64,000 nt of DNA from Asterias rubens (GCF_902459465.1 NC_047081.1:1-64000), one strand, 5' to 3'. Positions 1-12,026 are shown, counted from the first letter of the stretch. Numbers and translations: made by a program. The notes: a model not told the origin generated them from the sequence alone.

Positions 1-1349
1 GGTGGGGAGGTAGGGTTAGGCTCTTTGTCTGGGTGGATTCCATAAATGAGTCAACAAGGCAATAAAGAAGTCCACAGTTTGTCCAATATTGGTAAACCAG
101 GGTGTTTCAACCATAAGGATCGTAGCTAGACTCTTTCATTAATTTGTTTATTGAATTGTTGTTGATGCAGAAAGGGGTAAAAGGGTTCTCAATAAAATGT
201 CCAAACACTAGAGGGAAACACAAGAAGATCCAGTTATCTGAAAGATTGTGATGTTTTTACTCATCACCCATACTGTGGTTTGGATTGGATGTTTATACAT
301 TGAAAGATTTATTTAATCACAGAATATATACACAATTTTGAAGGCAAAATATAGTTATTTCAGAGCTGTTTGCTGAAATCTGTAAATGATCTACAAACTT
401 TGAGCAAAAACAAATAATGTTTTAATGGATAATTAGCAGGGATTCTGGCATGTGTGTGTGTACTCCAGCTTACCACAACTAGGCATTCTTCACTATACAC
501 AGCTAGTGAAGAAATTAAAGGCTGGTGTTCATAAGCGCAGAATAATTTTGCGGTAAGCAGAGCCAATATTTTGAGCCATAGAGTGATGTTTTTCAGTCTT
601 AAGTTCATCCACTTCTTTGATCAGCCTCTTCACGATCAGCTTACAATTGTTCCTTTCTGCATCCTCAATATCTTCGTTTGTGCCAATTATTTATAAGAGA
701 TTTAAAATGAAGACAATTATTTGTCTCCTTTTTCTTTTGGTTTCTAAAAACAGCTACAGGACAACTTACTGGCATCTGGCCAATGAAAATGAAACCCAAA
801 AATGAAACCAGCTCCCTCAAGAGTTTGGCATGCACGATCCAACTCCTTTTTGAATTTGTCATCCATAGGTGTTTATGCGCATGTGCACGTCTCATTTGCA
901 TATTTCATGGGAAGGGCCTATTCGATCAAAGTTGAAAAACCAAATAACGATAAAAAAAAACCCTTGTTGCAAAACTTTTTTCGAAAACTACCTTTAAACT
1001 TATGTTACTTCAGAAGGAGATGTTTCTCGCAATTTGCTTATACTATCAACAGCTCTCCACTGCTCGTGACCAAAAATTAAAGTTTTGGGGCTAACAATTA
1101 TTTGGTGTAATTACTACTAGTGTTCAGTGCCTCTATAAAGACACATTTTAGAATACATGTATGTACTTACCACAGAACAACAGCAAGATGATTTACAAAT
1201 CATTGTCAGAAACATTTGTATCACAGTTTCTGTCAAAGCATGGTCTAAAAGAGAACAAAATATACACATAATCAGTTAAAACAAGTGGTCATGATCAAAC
1301 ACACTTGAACCACATCAGGGCCTAAATTAGAATAAATAAATAGTACTAA
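1..1349. other. Non-genic flank with one decayed MITE end
   Basis: I see no supportable gene in this stretch. Positions about 890-1140 resemble a degenerate copy of the TTAA-flanked MITE found intact at 5.1, 10.8 and 16.5 kb: the sequence runs through a jumbled interior to an ending that matches that family's right end (a TAATTAC block followed by a version of GTGTCCACTGCCT). The short open frames here have no domain, no splice context and no codon signature. Confidence 0.4.
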
Positions 1350-1893
1350 CAATACTTGGTTCTTATACAGCGCTTTATCACACCCCTAGGGGTGTATTAA
1401 AGTATGAGATGTATTCCTTTATAGCATCATGTAATGGTTTCAATGTGCTGTGGTGCAATATGCTGCTGATCAGACCAGGAACATATGGGCAAAACCATTC
1501 GCTATATATGATAAGTGTGCTGATTTTCATACATTACACAACACATGAACTACAGCTTTACGTCCCATCTGAAGGATGGAGCAATAATGGTTAGGACACT
1601 TAACCATCGCTTTGACTTTCTGATTGAACGCAAAGCTGTTGGTCCCGTGTGTTGTGAACAGCATGTAAAAAATAGTGCAGTTTACATCGAAAAGCGAACA
1701 GGTTACTGCGCCCCAGTATTCCTGGTTTAATTGGCTGCATAATGCGCCATAGCACCTTGTAAAACAATTTTAAAAAAGGTCTCATAAATGTTAGCTCCAC
1801 TGTACCTGGCAGGTAAAATAATGTGCACTTTGATATGCCCCTTAGGGGTGTGATAAAGCGCACTATAAATGTACATGTAACAACCAAGTATTA
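1350..1893. mobile_element. Inverted-repeat element with SINE-like interior
   Basis: The ends are inverted copies: the left end (about 1351-1395) reads AATACTTGGTT, then CGCTTTATCACACCCCTA, and the right end (about 1836-1893) is the same series on the other strand. The interior (about 1560-1760) carries a deuterostome SINE-like tail, including the motifs CGTCCCATCTGAAGGA and GTTGGTCCCGTGTGTTG. No protein is encoded. It reads as a non-autonomous foldback or MITE-type element that captured, or was built around, a SINE fragment. Confidence 0.5.
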
Positions 1894-1917
1894 TTAAAAA
1901 TGCTTAATCACACAAAA

Positions 1918-1990
1918 TGTCAACACTGGGAGTCGAACCCACACTCTGCTGATCAGAAACACCAGAGCTTGAATTTGGTGTTCTCATCAG
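1918..1990 (-). repeat. tRNA-related SINE fragment
   Basis: On the minus strand a pol III B-box-like GGGTTCGACTCCC lies downstream of an A-box-like tract. The arms do not fold into a cloverleaf with a paired acceptor stem, so this is a SINE or tRNA relic, not a functional tRNA gene. Confidence 0.35.
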
Positions 1991-2784
1991 CTTGGCCATG
2001 ACTGCCGCATCAAATGGCTGCATCAAAATATTGCATTAACAGCCCACCAAGGTGGGCTACCTTAGAAAGATATAAAGATTAATTAAACTGTATAAAATGT
2101 AAGGTGTCTTTATTCTTCATCCGTTTTTTCCCCCTCAAAATGTATGTTTATGAGTGTATGTCGAATGCTGAACTTGCATTTCTAGCCACAGATGTGGTGA
2201 TTAAGACAGTTCTTGTTGCAGGCAATGCAGGCACCGTTGGTGAGTTGGCCGTGCTGTGTGTTGTGTTAACGAGGAACGTCTTGCACCAAGAATGCATCCA
2301 AAAACTGTCCGAGTCATAGAAATGAAACACACGTACGGAGCTCAAGGTCGTCGGAAAACGGCATTTATGAATGGGAATAAAAGAGCATTGACTCGTTCTT
2401 AAATTTCTGTTTAAAACTAAGCAGGGTCGTGGCCATGATTAAAGGCCCTCGCCTTCCGCTTGAGCCTTTATCAAATGGCCAAGACCCTTCCGGTTTTACA
2501 CGGCTGTTCATGACTACCATTTTGTTCCATTCATTAGACCCATGTCTATTGGCTTCAAAAAAATTAAACTTACCTTTATAGCTACATATGTCCAGATTGA
2601 GTAATGCCGGGAGTGCGTTAAGTTACTTCATTGTATGGTGAAGATCCTATTGAATCTAAAACAGATCAATGGTCAAAGAATAGAAATTAAGGATAAATTA
2701 TAAATTATTATGTCAATTGCATCAAATAATCTTCAAGCAACTACCAACTTTGGGGCAATAAATCCAGCTTTTCTACCTTCTGCC

Positions 2785-3101
2785 CTAGTAGTAGTTCAAA
2801 AGTCTTCCAGATTCTGAAAACCTACATGTACTCCAAGGATAGTAGAATCTTGGAGGAAGGAAACAAACAATGTCTAAGAAGAAGGGATAAAGAATACATG
2901 TCACACAGTGGATCACACATTCACTCAGATGCCAAAGAAGCAAAGAGCAAATTGATAGAGTGGTTTCTTGGACTTCTCAAGACCGTTGAAAGAGTCCCAC
3001 ATGAGCGTCTTCTCCTGACAACACCTTACTGGCGTGAGTGGTCACCTCTTGTCCTGGATACAGGATTTTCTGACAGGTCGCAGCCCCACAAGTCATTCTT
3101 G
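2785..3101 (+). other. Unassigned exon-like open frame
   Basis: A pyrimidine-rich tract ending in CCCTAG precedes 2785. The frame then stays open for about 105 codons to a GTAAGA donor-like site at about 3102. The translation is not low-complexity: it includes RILEEGNKQCLRRRDKEY, then KLIEWFLGLLKTVERVP, then YWREWSPLVLDTGF, which looks like folded protein rather than chance. I do not recognise the family. No matching neighbouring exons were found in the window, so it could be one exon of a gene extending beyond view, an isolated duplicated exon, or a pseudogene fragment. Confidence 0.35.
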
Positions 3102-3627
3102 AAGTAAGAGCAGCAACCTATCCAATGAAGCTTCAGGAGTTTTGCAGGTTACTATGCTTGATCCCCTCTTACTTCTGGTGTTTATAAACAGACCTGACGG
3201 ACTATGTTTCAATTGAATTCGCCTTTCGCAGATGAATATTTTTTATACCGTCCCATCAGATTTAAGGACGATGTCACTACCCTCCAGCAGTCCCTCACCA
3301 ACCTCCAGAAATTGTTATTATTAATATTATTATTATTATTATTATGTTGGACAATCTGTCGTTTTGTGTGCACACAGTCTAGGTAACTTCCGGGAGGAAG
3401 GTTTACGATATCGCAACTCACCATTCACACTAGTTTGTTTGCTCAAAGATGATCTTTCCATCAAGGAAACTCGGCAAACTCCCACAAGGGGATATAAACA
3501 CCAAGCTGGCAACAACCAATCTCTCTCATAGTACAAACATTGGGTAACATCTATGATTATCAATTACAATCAAGAAATTGTGATTCAGTAACTAGACGAC
3601 AATATTTATTCTAGTCATTGTGAAATC

Positions 3628-3708
3628 AGCGGTTAGCTGGGGGATTCGAACCCACAATCTTGTGATTGTAAGTCCTGCAGTCTAACCACCTGACCACAGT
3701 GATACTAC
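3628..3708 (-). repeat. tRNA-derived SINE head
   Basis: Read on the minus strand this has an A-box-like TGGTCAGGTGGTTAGACTG and a perfect B box, GGTTCGAATCC, spaced as in a tRNA. The acceptor stem does not pair, so it is best read as the tRNA-derived head of a SINE. Confidence 0.45.
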
Positions 3709-5110
3709 ATTAATATATTATGTACTTTAACTATACTAGCTAGTCTGGATTTATACCGGTAGCCCTATTAAAAGGAATTGTACAAGGGTTATTACTCAAA
3801 ATAAATATTAACTTAAAAACTGACTTGGTAACGATCATTGGACTTGGAGAGCTGATGGAAGGTTAAAACAATGTAGGAAACGACTCCCTCTATGGTTTTT
3901 ATGGGATACACAAAGTGAGAAGACTGGTCGTTGACAATTACCAAACGTGAACAATGCCTTTCAATACACTACGTACATACACATGTACATTAGCTGACAC
4001 AGTGACAGTCGATAACATTACAAACTAGATGCGTAGACCAGCTAACCGAAGAAACGATTTAAAAGTAGCTTCTCTCGAGCGGACGGCGGAATGAACCAGA
4101 TAAATGTAATCTAACAGCCCTTAGCTTGACTTGTGTGCTTTAGTTGCCTCATAAATAATACTTTACACAGCTATTAACAGTCAAAATTGTCCACTTACTC
4201 ATACTTCCCGCGATGATGTTCACAATCTTGAATTGATCACGGAATGCAACACTAAACATAACTAGTCTACAGAGGGCGCTAGGGTTGTTCTTAGATGAAA
4301 TTAATTTTCTTTGGCCCTGTTATAACAAAATATACTACCAGACTAAGGTTACCAGCATAATACCATGTCATGTGTACAGTTTTTGTGAGTGGTATCCAGC
4401 TCATTTCTGCTAAGCATACAATTCTTTGAAATAATGGGCCCTGGATGCCATGTCACCTAGGCCCTGGGGGGGGGGGGGGGGGGGGGGGGGGATGATTGGG
4501 GGGGGGATGGGGGATGATGGGGGGGGGGTGGGGGATGATGGGAGGGGCAAACCCGGGATTGCTCCAGGTCCTGGGGAGAATGGTGGAAATTGCACTCTGT
4601 GTCCTACTATACTAATTTTGACCATTTAAAATATTGCCTTGACAGGAACAGCCCTTGACTAATAATATTATAGTAGTTATAATGTTAACAAGTTGGCAAT
4701 ATCTTAAAAGAAGTATTAAAAGTGTACAGAGGTAACACTTCTCAGACTGTGTATTACTATGGGGACTCTCTTCTCTTAGGAATTTTTGCAATAATATCTC
4801 AAAAAAGAAGTATAAGAAGCATTACCACGATAACACTTCTCGTTTGGCAATAAAGTAGTGCAGCCAAGCTTGAGTGCAGCAGCTTTGGGTTACAGTACAA
4901 TGTGTTTTAAGACATTTTTCACTAGTGGCAAAACAATGCAATTTCTTTTACAGGGGTATTTTATTATTTTAAAATGTTAATTATATATCACAATATTGTT
5001 TCTTGTTTCACATGACCAAGGTATTTATTTCACACTAAAGCCATAAACATAAATATGGCAAAATAAAATGAACATTTTGAACTTGCTATACACATAACGG
5101 GCAAAAAACA
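3709..5110. other. Non-genic stretch with G-homopolymer tract
   Basis: No gene is visible. Positions 4466-4560 are a G-rich low-complexity tract (a long G run followed by GGGGGATGATGGG-type repeats). The proline-rich open frame on the opposite strand is only a product of that tract. Confidence 0.6.
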
Positions 5111-5114
5111 CTTC

Positions 5115-5513
5115 AAAGTTAAAGACAGTGGACACTATTGGTAACTGTTAAAGACTAGTCTTCACAGTTGGTGTATCTCAACATATGCATAAAATAAAAA
5201 AACCTGTAAACATTCGAGCTCAATCGGTCGTCGAAGTAGAGAGATAATAATGAAAGAAAAAACACACTTGTCATACGAAGTTGTGTGCTTTCAGATGCTT
5301 AATTTGAGACTTCAAATTCTAAATCTGATGTTTCGAAATCAAATTTGTGGAAAATGACTTCTTTCTCAAAAACTATGGCACTTCAGAGGGAGCCATTTCT
5401 CACAATGTTTTATACAACCAACTTCTCCCAATTACTCGTTACCAAGTAAGGTTTTATGCTAATAATTATTCTGAGTAATTACCAGTAGTGTCCACTGCCT
5501 TTAAGTGATTGAT
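5115..5513 (-). mobile_element. piggyBac-like MITE, family 1, copy 1
   Basis: Terminal inverted repeats of the form GGCAGTGGACACTATTGG (here slightly mutated on the left) flank about 395 bp, with TTAA at both borders. It lies in the opposite orientation to the copies at 10.8 and 16.5 kb. There is no transposase, so it is non-autonomous. The assignment to piggyBac-type mobilisation rests on the TTAA target. Confidence 0.65.
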
Positions 5514-6960
5514 AGTTATGGTAATAGGCATTAATAGGGCCTACTAAAAATAATTAGGCTACAAGACAACACCAGTATGAAAACAAGGAGTTGCTACATA
5601 GATTGGTTTTGACCTCATCGCAAATACTTGGTACGCATGCATAGCGATCAAGTTTGACTGCGAGCTGGATCAGCATGCACCTCGTTCAACAGTAAGCGCT
5701 TTGCAAAAGAATTTGCGAAAAGGTCTTTGATGACATTAGTTAACAACAGGGTGGACCACGTGAAGGTTGTCATCTTCCACCCCACAACAGTTAAAGGGAT
5801 CATAATACATCCAAGTTTGTAACCATTACAACAATTGCTTCTTTGAAATGTTACCCCCCTTTGATACCTAGCCTACGGAGTGAAAAACCAGAGATAACAA
5901 ATACTCTGGAAAACCCCACTTAAACTTATCTATAATAACTATGACTTCAGAAATGCTTTCAATTGTTCAATTAAAGTTGTTGACCATGATTATGCGGTTA
6001 AAGAAAATTTTATATACAGTACCGTTTTCTTGCAGTAAAACCAATTAATTACTTTCCTTTGTTTAAGATTAGATACATTACATAATTTCAATCAATATCC
6101 TATATCGGAAGTCATTACTATAGTGGCTAGCTCCCTTTGTCTGCAGAGTGAAGAAACACTCTTGTGAGAAAGTACTCTTGAAAACCCTGATATTAGCATC
6201 AAATAGCTATCTACATAGGCGAATATCAAACTTGTCAACAATTTTGAATTAAAAAAAACCATGTTAACAAGTACTCTCAACTATAAAACTGTTGTGAATG
6301 GTATATCACAATATACCAATCTCAGTGTGGCATTTTTGGCACAAAATTAACACCAGATAATAAAACTAATGTCATGTCCTTTGTATAAAATTAAAAAAAC
6401 ATAATTAACGAGCAATCTCAACTATTGCAAGGTATAAAGAATATCAATACCGAGTGTGACATTAATGCAACACAATTAACAATAGATAATATAAATGTTG
6501 TGACCTTTGTTATAACCATTGTAATTAATTAATATAACAACTAGTACTCAGTGCCCGGCGAACAGCGCCCTCTATTGAGCAAAAACTCAACATCATGCAC
6601 AAATTAATGCCTACCTAGCTCGTAACAATGAACATTGTAATTAATTAGCATAACAATGAGGACTCAAACACCCTCAAGTAACACAGTACAATGTCATGAC
6701 CATTGTAATTTAAACCCTCAATAACAGTTATTGAACCCAATGTGAGTCACAATATTTACATGTCCTTAAATAATAACTAATACAAAAAAAAACATGGTGG
6801 CCACCATGTGGGGGTACCCCCAGAACACTAATAATATTGTTTGGATGAATAACGGAACAACACAATAAAAGGTACCATTCATATTTAATACAATATTCAA
6901 ATTCAGTAAAAGTAAAACTAAATTTTATTAGTTTGTAATGTTAAACCACTCATATACACT
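5514..6960. other. AT-rich non-genic stretch
   Basis: No gene is visible. The stretch contains several imperfect repeats built on AATTAATTA/CATTGTAAT motifs. At 6793-6822 two perfect palindromes lie back to back (ACATGGTGGCCACCATGT and GGGGGTACCCCC). Confidence 0.5.
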
Positions 6961-6974
6961 TCTTGACAAGCTTG

Positions 6975-7235
6975 TTGTCTTTATATTTGTAATGAGTTTG
7001 CCCTATTGTTTCATAATTGTAATGAGCAATTGCATTACAAATTTACATAACTTGTTTCATGCTTGTAATGCAGTACTTCATTACGCACTTGAAACTTTGA
7101 CATACTTGCAATGAGGTATTTCATTGCAAGAATGTTTTGCATGAGTGTAATGAAATACCTCATTACAAACATGCAACATTAAAAATGTGAATACATTAAC
7201 TTGTAAGGAATTATCTCATTACAAGTTATTACGTA
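6975..7235. repeat. Series of short hairpin repeats
   Basis: Four or five consecutive units each form a near-palindrome of the type CTTGTAATGAGGTA followed by its inverse, for example CTTGCAATGAGGTATTTC with ATTGCAAG at 7104-7131 and the inverse-order unit just after. The bases vary but the pairing is kept in several units. No protein is encoded. Confidence 0.5.
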
Positions 7236-7893
7236 TTCTGTCTACAAAATAAGTTGAACAAGGCAGCTTGAAGCAGGAACTTCATCACATCAAGACATCA
7301 CTACAACTCAACGACTAAATAAAAGACCTTCAATTCCTGCAGCCAGCCCAAGCATTCCTCCACACAAGTAGACAAAAGTCCGCAGTTCAAGGCTACCATC
7401 ACCCTTCCATACATCGACCATGCATCTCACAAGCTCCAACAAATCGTCAGCCAAGCTCAACCCAGAAACAAACAAGATTCAAACATCACTTCACACAGAA
7501 GACCAGCATTCCCTCCGAATGCGATGACACATAGAGGAGACCTGCTGCATTCATATCCATGAGAATCAAGAAACATCAAGCACACGGCAGTCTGGGACAC
7601 CATGACAAATCAGCCTTGATCAAACACTCACACAAACAAAGGGTCTTTTCAGAGCCAACACTCACACAAAAGAGTGTACCCACAAGTTAAATATACATAT
7701 TTATAGTTTCTTCCTATTTCTCTTCACCATGCAAAGCTTCAAACAATACTAATATTCAAGTCATTGTTCCACAATAAGAAAACTTTGTTGTGTAAGTGAG
7801 TTCAATCTGCAGATGAATCCGGCTGATCATGCTGTAATATCAAGATCCATTGGAAGATTTGTTCAATGTTGTTCATGCTCTTGGAACGACTAC

Positions 7894-8280
7894 TCAATGG
7901 TCGAAGTACATCCTTAGTAACAGTCGAAGCTGGTACCACCAATTTGGATACAACCTTAGATGAGGGCAGTCATCATGAAGAAATAGTCCTCCTTTACAAA
8001 GACTGTGTTGAAGCAACAGTTTTATTGGTGCTGCATACCGTGGCTCAGCATCTTGTCGTAACCAACTCTTAGTTGTTCCACTCTGTTCATCCTGTAATAT
8101 ATGATATAAAACAAAATTGAAACAAAAAGATTTGTAAGTTCAATTTTTGTGTTTAAGCAAAGTTTATTTTCCGCACGTTAATGGATTTCTCAGATTTATT
8201 AGCTAAAAGAGATCTTACCTTCAAGGATCCTGGTAAGTAGTTGTAGATATACTTGATGTATATCTCCTCAAGCCATGACG
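7894..8280 (-). other. Candidate minus-strand terminal exons, unassigned
   Basis: On the minus strand an acceptor-like tract ends in TATTACAG at 8093-8092. The frame from 8091 is open for 65 codons to TGA at 7896-7894, with content such as KSWLRQDAEPRYAAP and DDCPHLRLYPNWWYQLRLLL. Upstream, another open stretch (IDTSWLEEIYIKYIYNYLPG) ends at a GTAAGA donor at about 8218 in a phase that could join it. I recognise no family, and stops interrupt the frame further upstream. This may be a decayed gene, a lncRNA or a transposon relic. Confidence 0.25.
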
Positions 8281-10296
8281 TATCTATCTTTGTGTTGTGA
8301 TGTCACATCTTCATGGTCCATGTTGACAGGATGGGAGAAAAGTAGTCATCACAATAACCTGTATGTAAGTAGTAGTTGAGCGACAGGTTGTCTTTAGCTG
8401 ACGCCATCTTGGGAACCTCTGATGGCGGCCTTCAACGCCCCCGTCCAGCATCAGCATCTTAAGCTCAGTTGTTTCTGGTTGTGTGCTGTGTCCTTCAGCC
8501 GATCTAAGAATGTTACATCAATGGCCATTGGTAGCATTCTTGTATAGGCGCCATCTAGCGGATGACCTCTAGGGGAGCGCCATCTGAAAGAAAGTTGTTT
8601 TCACATCAGTACAAACCATATAGAGACTAATATAATGTAATCATCTGATGATCATTACGGAACTACTCCTTCAAAATCAAATCACAAAATTAGCTCAAAA
8701 ATTAAGTTCAAACACTACTTTTCATGACAAGGTTTGAAGTTTCTGTCATCTCAAAGAGGTAGACTGTTAAAAAGATTGATGCAACAAACTCTCTGCACAA
8801 TTCTTTCAAGTTATGTTATTCCATGTGTAAAAACTGTTTTAGTTTCTTGTGAAAACAAGTATGGTTACCATTATTACATCTGTTGTTGATCCATTAGACT
8901 GCAATGCATTCTCTCATCCACCAGGGAGACAGGAACACTCCTCTATGAAGCCAGGCAACCAGCGGTTGTCTTCTTGGTCATCGACGGATGGAAGTCACCA
9001 GTACGAACGCAGACGCCATTGATGTGCAGTTTTCATTGGACTCCGTACTTCACAGGCAGTTGGTTTCGCATTTCACCATTGCAGTAAATAAAAGACAAAA
9101 AATAGATACATTCAGAAAATGCACTTCCAAATAGAGTTATTCCATTTAGTTTGGGAATAATTTAGGTCAACATAAATGTGGGTTTTGAGTTTTTCGATCA
9201 TTTTATTCGTTAGGGTTTATTTCTTTGAATTTTTAGAGTCAAATATTTCTCATCAACTCGTTTGTCTGCATTTAGCAAATCGTAAAATAAATTGTAAATT
9301 TTTCGTTAAACTTTGATGAACACTTATGAACACATCAGAGGAAAGAAAGGAATGTTTAGGTTTTGTTAGGGGTTAAATTGCATGGTTTATTGAGCTAGTT
9401 TTGTTTGGGCATTCAAAATAAGCCACATTAAGTTTTCAAAAGCACTTTTTTACGACTTAATACTTATGGACAGTAATAACTTATACTGTTTTTTACTTTC
9501 TTAAGTCGTCTTACCTGGAAACTTGCATCCTCAGACCATAAGACACCCTCGTCCTCCTTCCATGATCCTTGGTAGCCATTATCCTTGTGACATCACCTGT
9601 ATATGGAGAATCATTCAACAACTGCATCACTAAGTTAGTTCAAAAATTGAGTTCAGTCGCTGCTTTTCAACAACAAGTTTGAACTATTTATGTCATCTCA
9701 AAGACATCGATTGTTGTAAAAAGATTGACGCAACAAACTTTCTGCGCAATCCTTTAAAGTTATGTTATTACATGTGTAAAATCTGTTTTAGTTTCATGTC
9801 AAAACAAATATAGTTGCCATTATTACATCTGTTGTTGATCCATCAGACTGCAATGCATTCTCTCAACCACCAGGGAGACAGGAACACTCCTCTATGAAGC
9901 CAGGAACCAGCGGTTGTCTTCTTGGTCATCGGCGGATGGACATCACCAGCACGAACGCAGACGCCATTGATGTGCAGTTTTCATTGGACTCCATACTTCA
10001 CAGGCAGTTGGTTTCGCATTTCACCATTGCAGTAAATAAAGGACAAAAAATAGATACATTCAGAAAATGCACTTCCAAATAGAATTATTCCATTTAGTTT
10101 GGGAATAATTTAGGTCAACATAAATGTGGGTTTGAGTTTTTCAATCATATTATTCGTTAGGGTTTATTTCTTTGAATTTTTAGAGTCAAATATTTCTCAT
10201 CAACTCGTTTGTCTGCATTTAGCAAATCGTAAAATAAACTGTAAATTTTTCGTTAAACTTTGATGAACACTGATGAACACATCAGAGGAAAGAAAG

Positions 10297-10440
10297 GACA
10301 GGCATGAGAATGGAGTTTCAAAAAAAAGAAGGAAAAGTATTTGGTAAAAAAAAAGAGACGAAATTGCGATGGCGAAGCCTGCGAGCGCAAAGCGCGAAGC
10401 CATTATGGCGTGGGGTCCGGGGCCCGCTTTAGGGCCCCGG
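10297..10440. mobile_element. GC-rich insertion in repeat copy 2
   Basis: About 145 bp are present only in copy 2. Copies 1 and 3 run straight from the GAAAGAAAGGA- or GAAAGAAAAGA-type sequence into ATGTTTAGG. The insert has an A-rich left half, then GCGAAGC-type words, and ends in GGGGCCCGCTTTAGGGCCCC, a near-palindrome. Its composition is unlike the surrounding AT-rich DNA. No coding frame is seen. Confidence 0.55.
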
Positions 10441-10845
10441 ATGTTTAGGTTTTGTTAAGGGTTAAACTGCATGGTTTTATTGAGCTAGTTTTGTTTGGGC
10501 ATTTAAAATAAGCCACATTTAGTTTTCAAAAGCACTTTTTTACGACTTAATACTTATGGACAGTAATAACTTGTACTGTTTTTTACTTTCTTAAGTCGTC
10601 TTACCTGGAAACTTGCATCCTCAGACCATAAGACACCCTCGTCCTCCTTTCATGATCCTTGGTAGCCATTATCCTTGTGACATCACCTGTATATGGAGAA
10701 TCATTCAACAACTGCATCATTAAGTTAGTTCAAAAATTGAGTTCAGTCGCTGCTTTTCAACAACAAGTTTGAACTATTTATGTCATCTCAAAGACATCGA
10801 TTGTTGTAAAAAGATTGACGCAACAAACTTTCTGCGCAATCCTTT

Positions 10846-11231
10846 AAAGGCAGTAGACACTATTGGTAATTACTCAAAATAATTATTAACATTAAACCTT
10901 TCTTGGTGACAAGTAATGGGGAGAGGTTGGTGGTATAAAACATTGTTAGAAACAGGTCCCTCTGAAGTGCCATAGTTTTGGAGAAAGAAGTAATTTTCTA
11001 CGAATTTGATTTCGAGACCTCAAGTTTAGAACTTTAGGTCGTAAAATCAACCATCTAAACGCACACAACTTCGTGTGACAAGGGTGTTTTCTTCTTTCAT
11101 TACTATCTCGCAACTTTGATGACCGATTGAGCTCAAATTTTCACAGGTTTGTTATTTTATGCGTATGTTGAGATACACCAACTGTGAAGACTAGTCTTTG
11201 ACAATATTACCAATAGTGTCCACTGCCTTTA
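10846..11231 (+). mobile_element. piggyBac-like MITE, family 1, copy 2
   Basis: The left end is GGCAGTAGACACTATTGG and the right end is its inverse. The insertion splits the sequence CCTTTAAAGTTATG of the host repeat unit: sister units at about 9757 and 12505 keep that site unbroken, while here TTTAAA stands on both sides. This gives a direct empty-site/filled-site comparison and a TTAA-containing target duplication. No coding capacity. Confidence 0.75.
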
Positions 11232-11778
11232 AAGTTATGTTATTACATGTGTAAAATCTGTTTTAGTTTCCTGTCAAAACAAATATAGTTGCCATTATTA
11301 CATCTGTTGTTGATCCATTAGACTGCAATGCATTCTCTCATCCACCAGGGAGAGGAACACTCCTCTATGAAGCCAGGCAACCAGCGGTTGTCTTCTTGGT
11401 CATCTGCGGATGGACGTCACCAGCGGGAACGCAGACGCCATTGATGTGCAGTTTTCATTGGACTCCGTACTTCACAGGCAGTTGGTTTCGCATTTCACCA
11501 TTGCAGTAAATAAAAGACAAAAAATAGATACATTCAGAAAATGCACTTCCAAATAGAATTATTCCATTTAGTTTGGGAATAATTTAGGTCAACATAAATG
11601 TGGGTTTGAGTTTTTCAATCATTTTATTCGTTAGGGTTTATTTCTTTGAATTTTTAGAGTCAAATATTTCTCATCAACTTGTTTGTCTGCATTTAGCAAA
11701 TCGTAAAATAAATTGTAAATTTTTCGTTAAACTTTGATGAACACTTAGAGGAAAGAAAAGAATGTTTAGGTTCTGTTA

Positions 11779-12026
11779 AAGGAACGTTACAGAATTGGTA
11801 AGAAACAAAAACCGTGAAGATCACAGATTTACATAAAACTTACATGGTCTAATGATGATGATAGTAGAAAGTATCCCTTGAAATATTTCTGTCTGAAATT
11901 TCATATTTGATGAGAAATAAATAATCTCATTTCGCGTTTGGAGTTTATCGCTCAAGAGCGTTTTATTCATTTTTGTTTTGGCATCAATGTTTTACTAGCA
12001 AAACCAATTCTGTAATGTTCCTTAAA
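11779..12026 (+). mobile_element. Second TTAA-flanked MITE family
   Basis: Inverted ends AGGAACGTTACAGAATTGGT and ACCAATTCTGTAATGTTCCT bound about 250 bp in repeat copy 3. TTAA stands at both borders. The sister units at about 9366 and 10453 have the uninterrupted sequence GTTAAGGGTT or GTTAGGGGTT instead. It is a different family from the 10.8-kb MITE but has the same target type. Confidence 0.7.

Noticed and set aside
4410-4625. Proline-rich 71-codon frame on the minus strand
   Set aside because: Produced by translation of a G/C homopolymer tract; no real gene.
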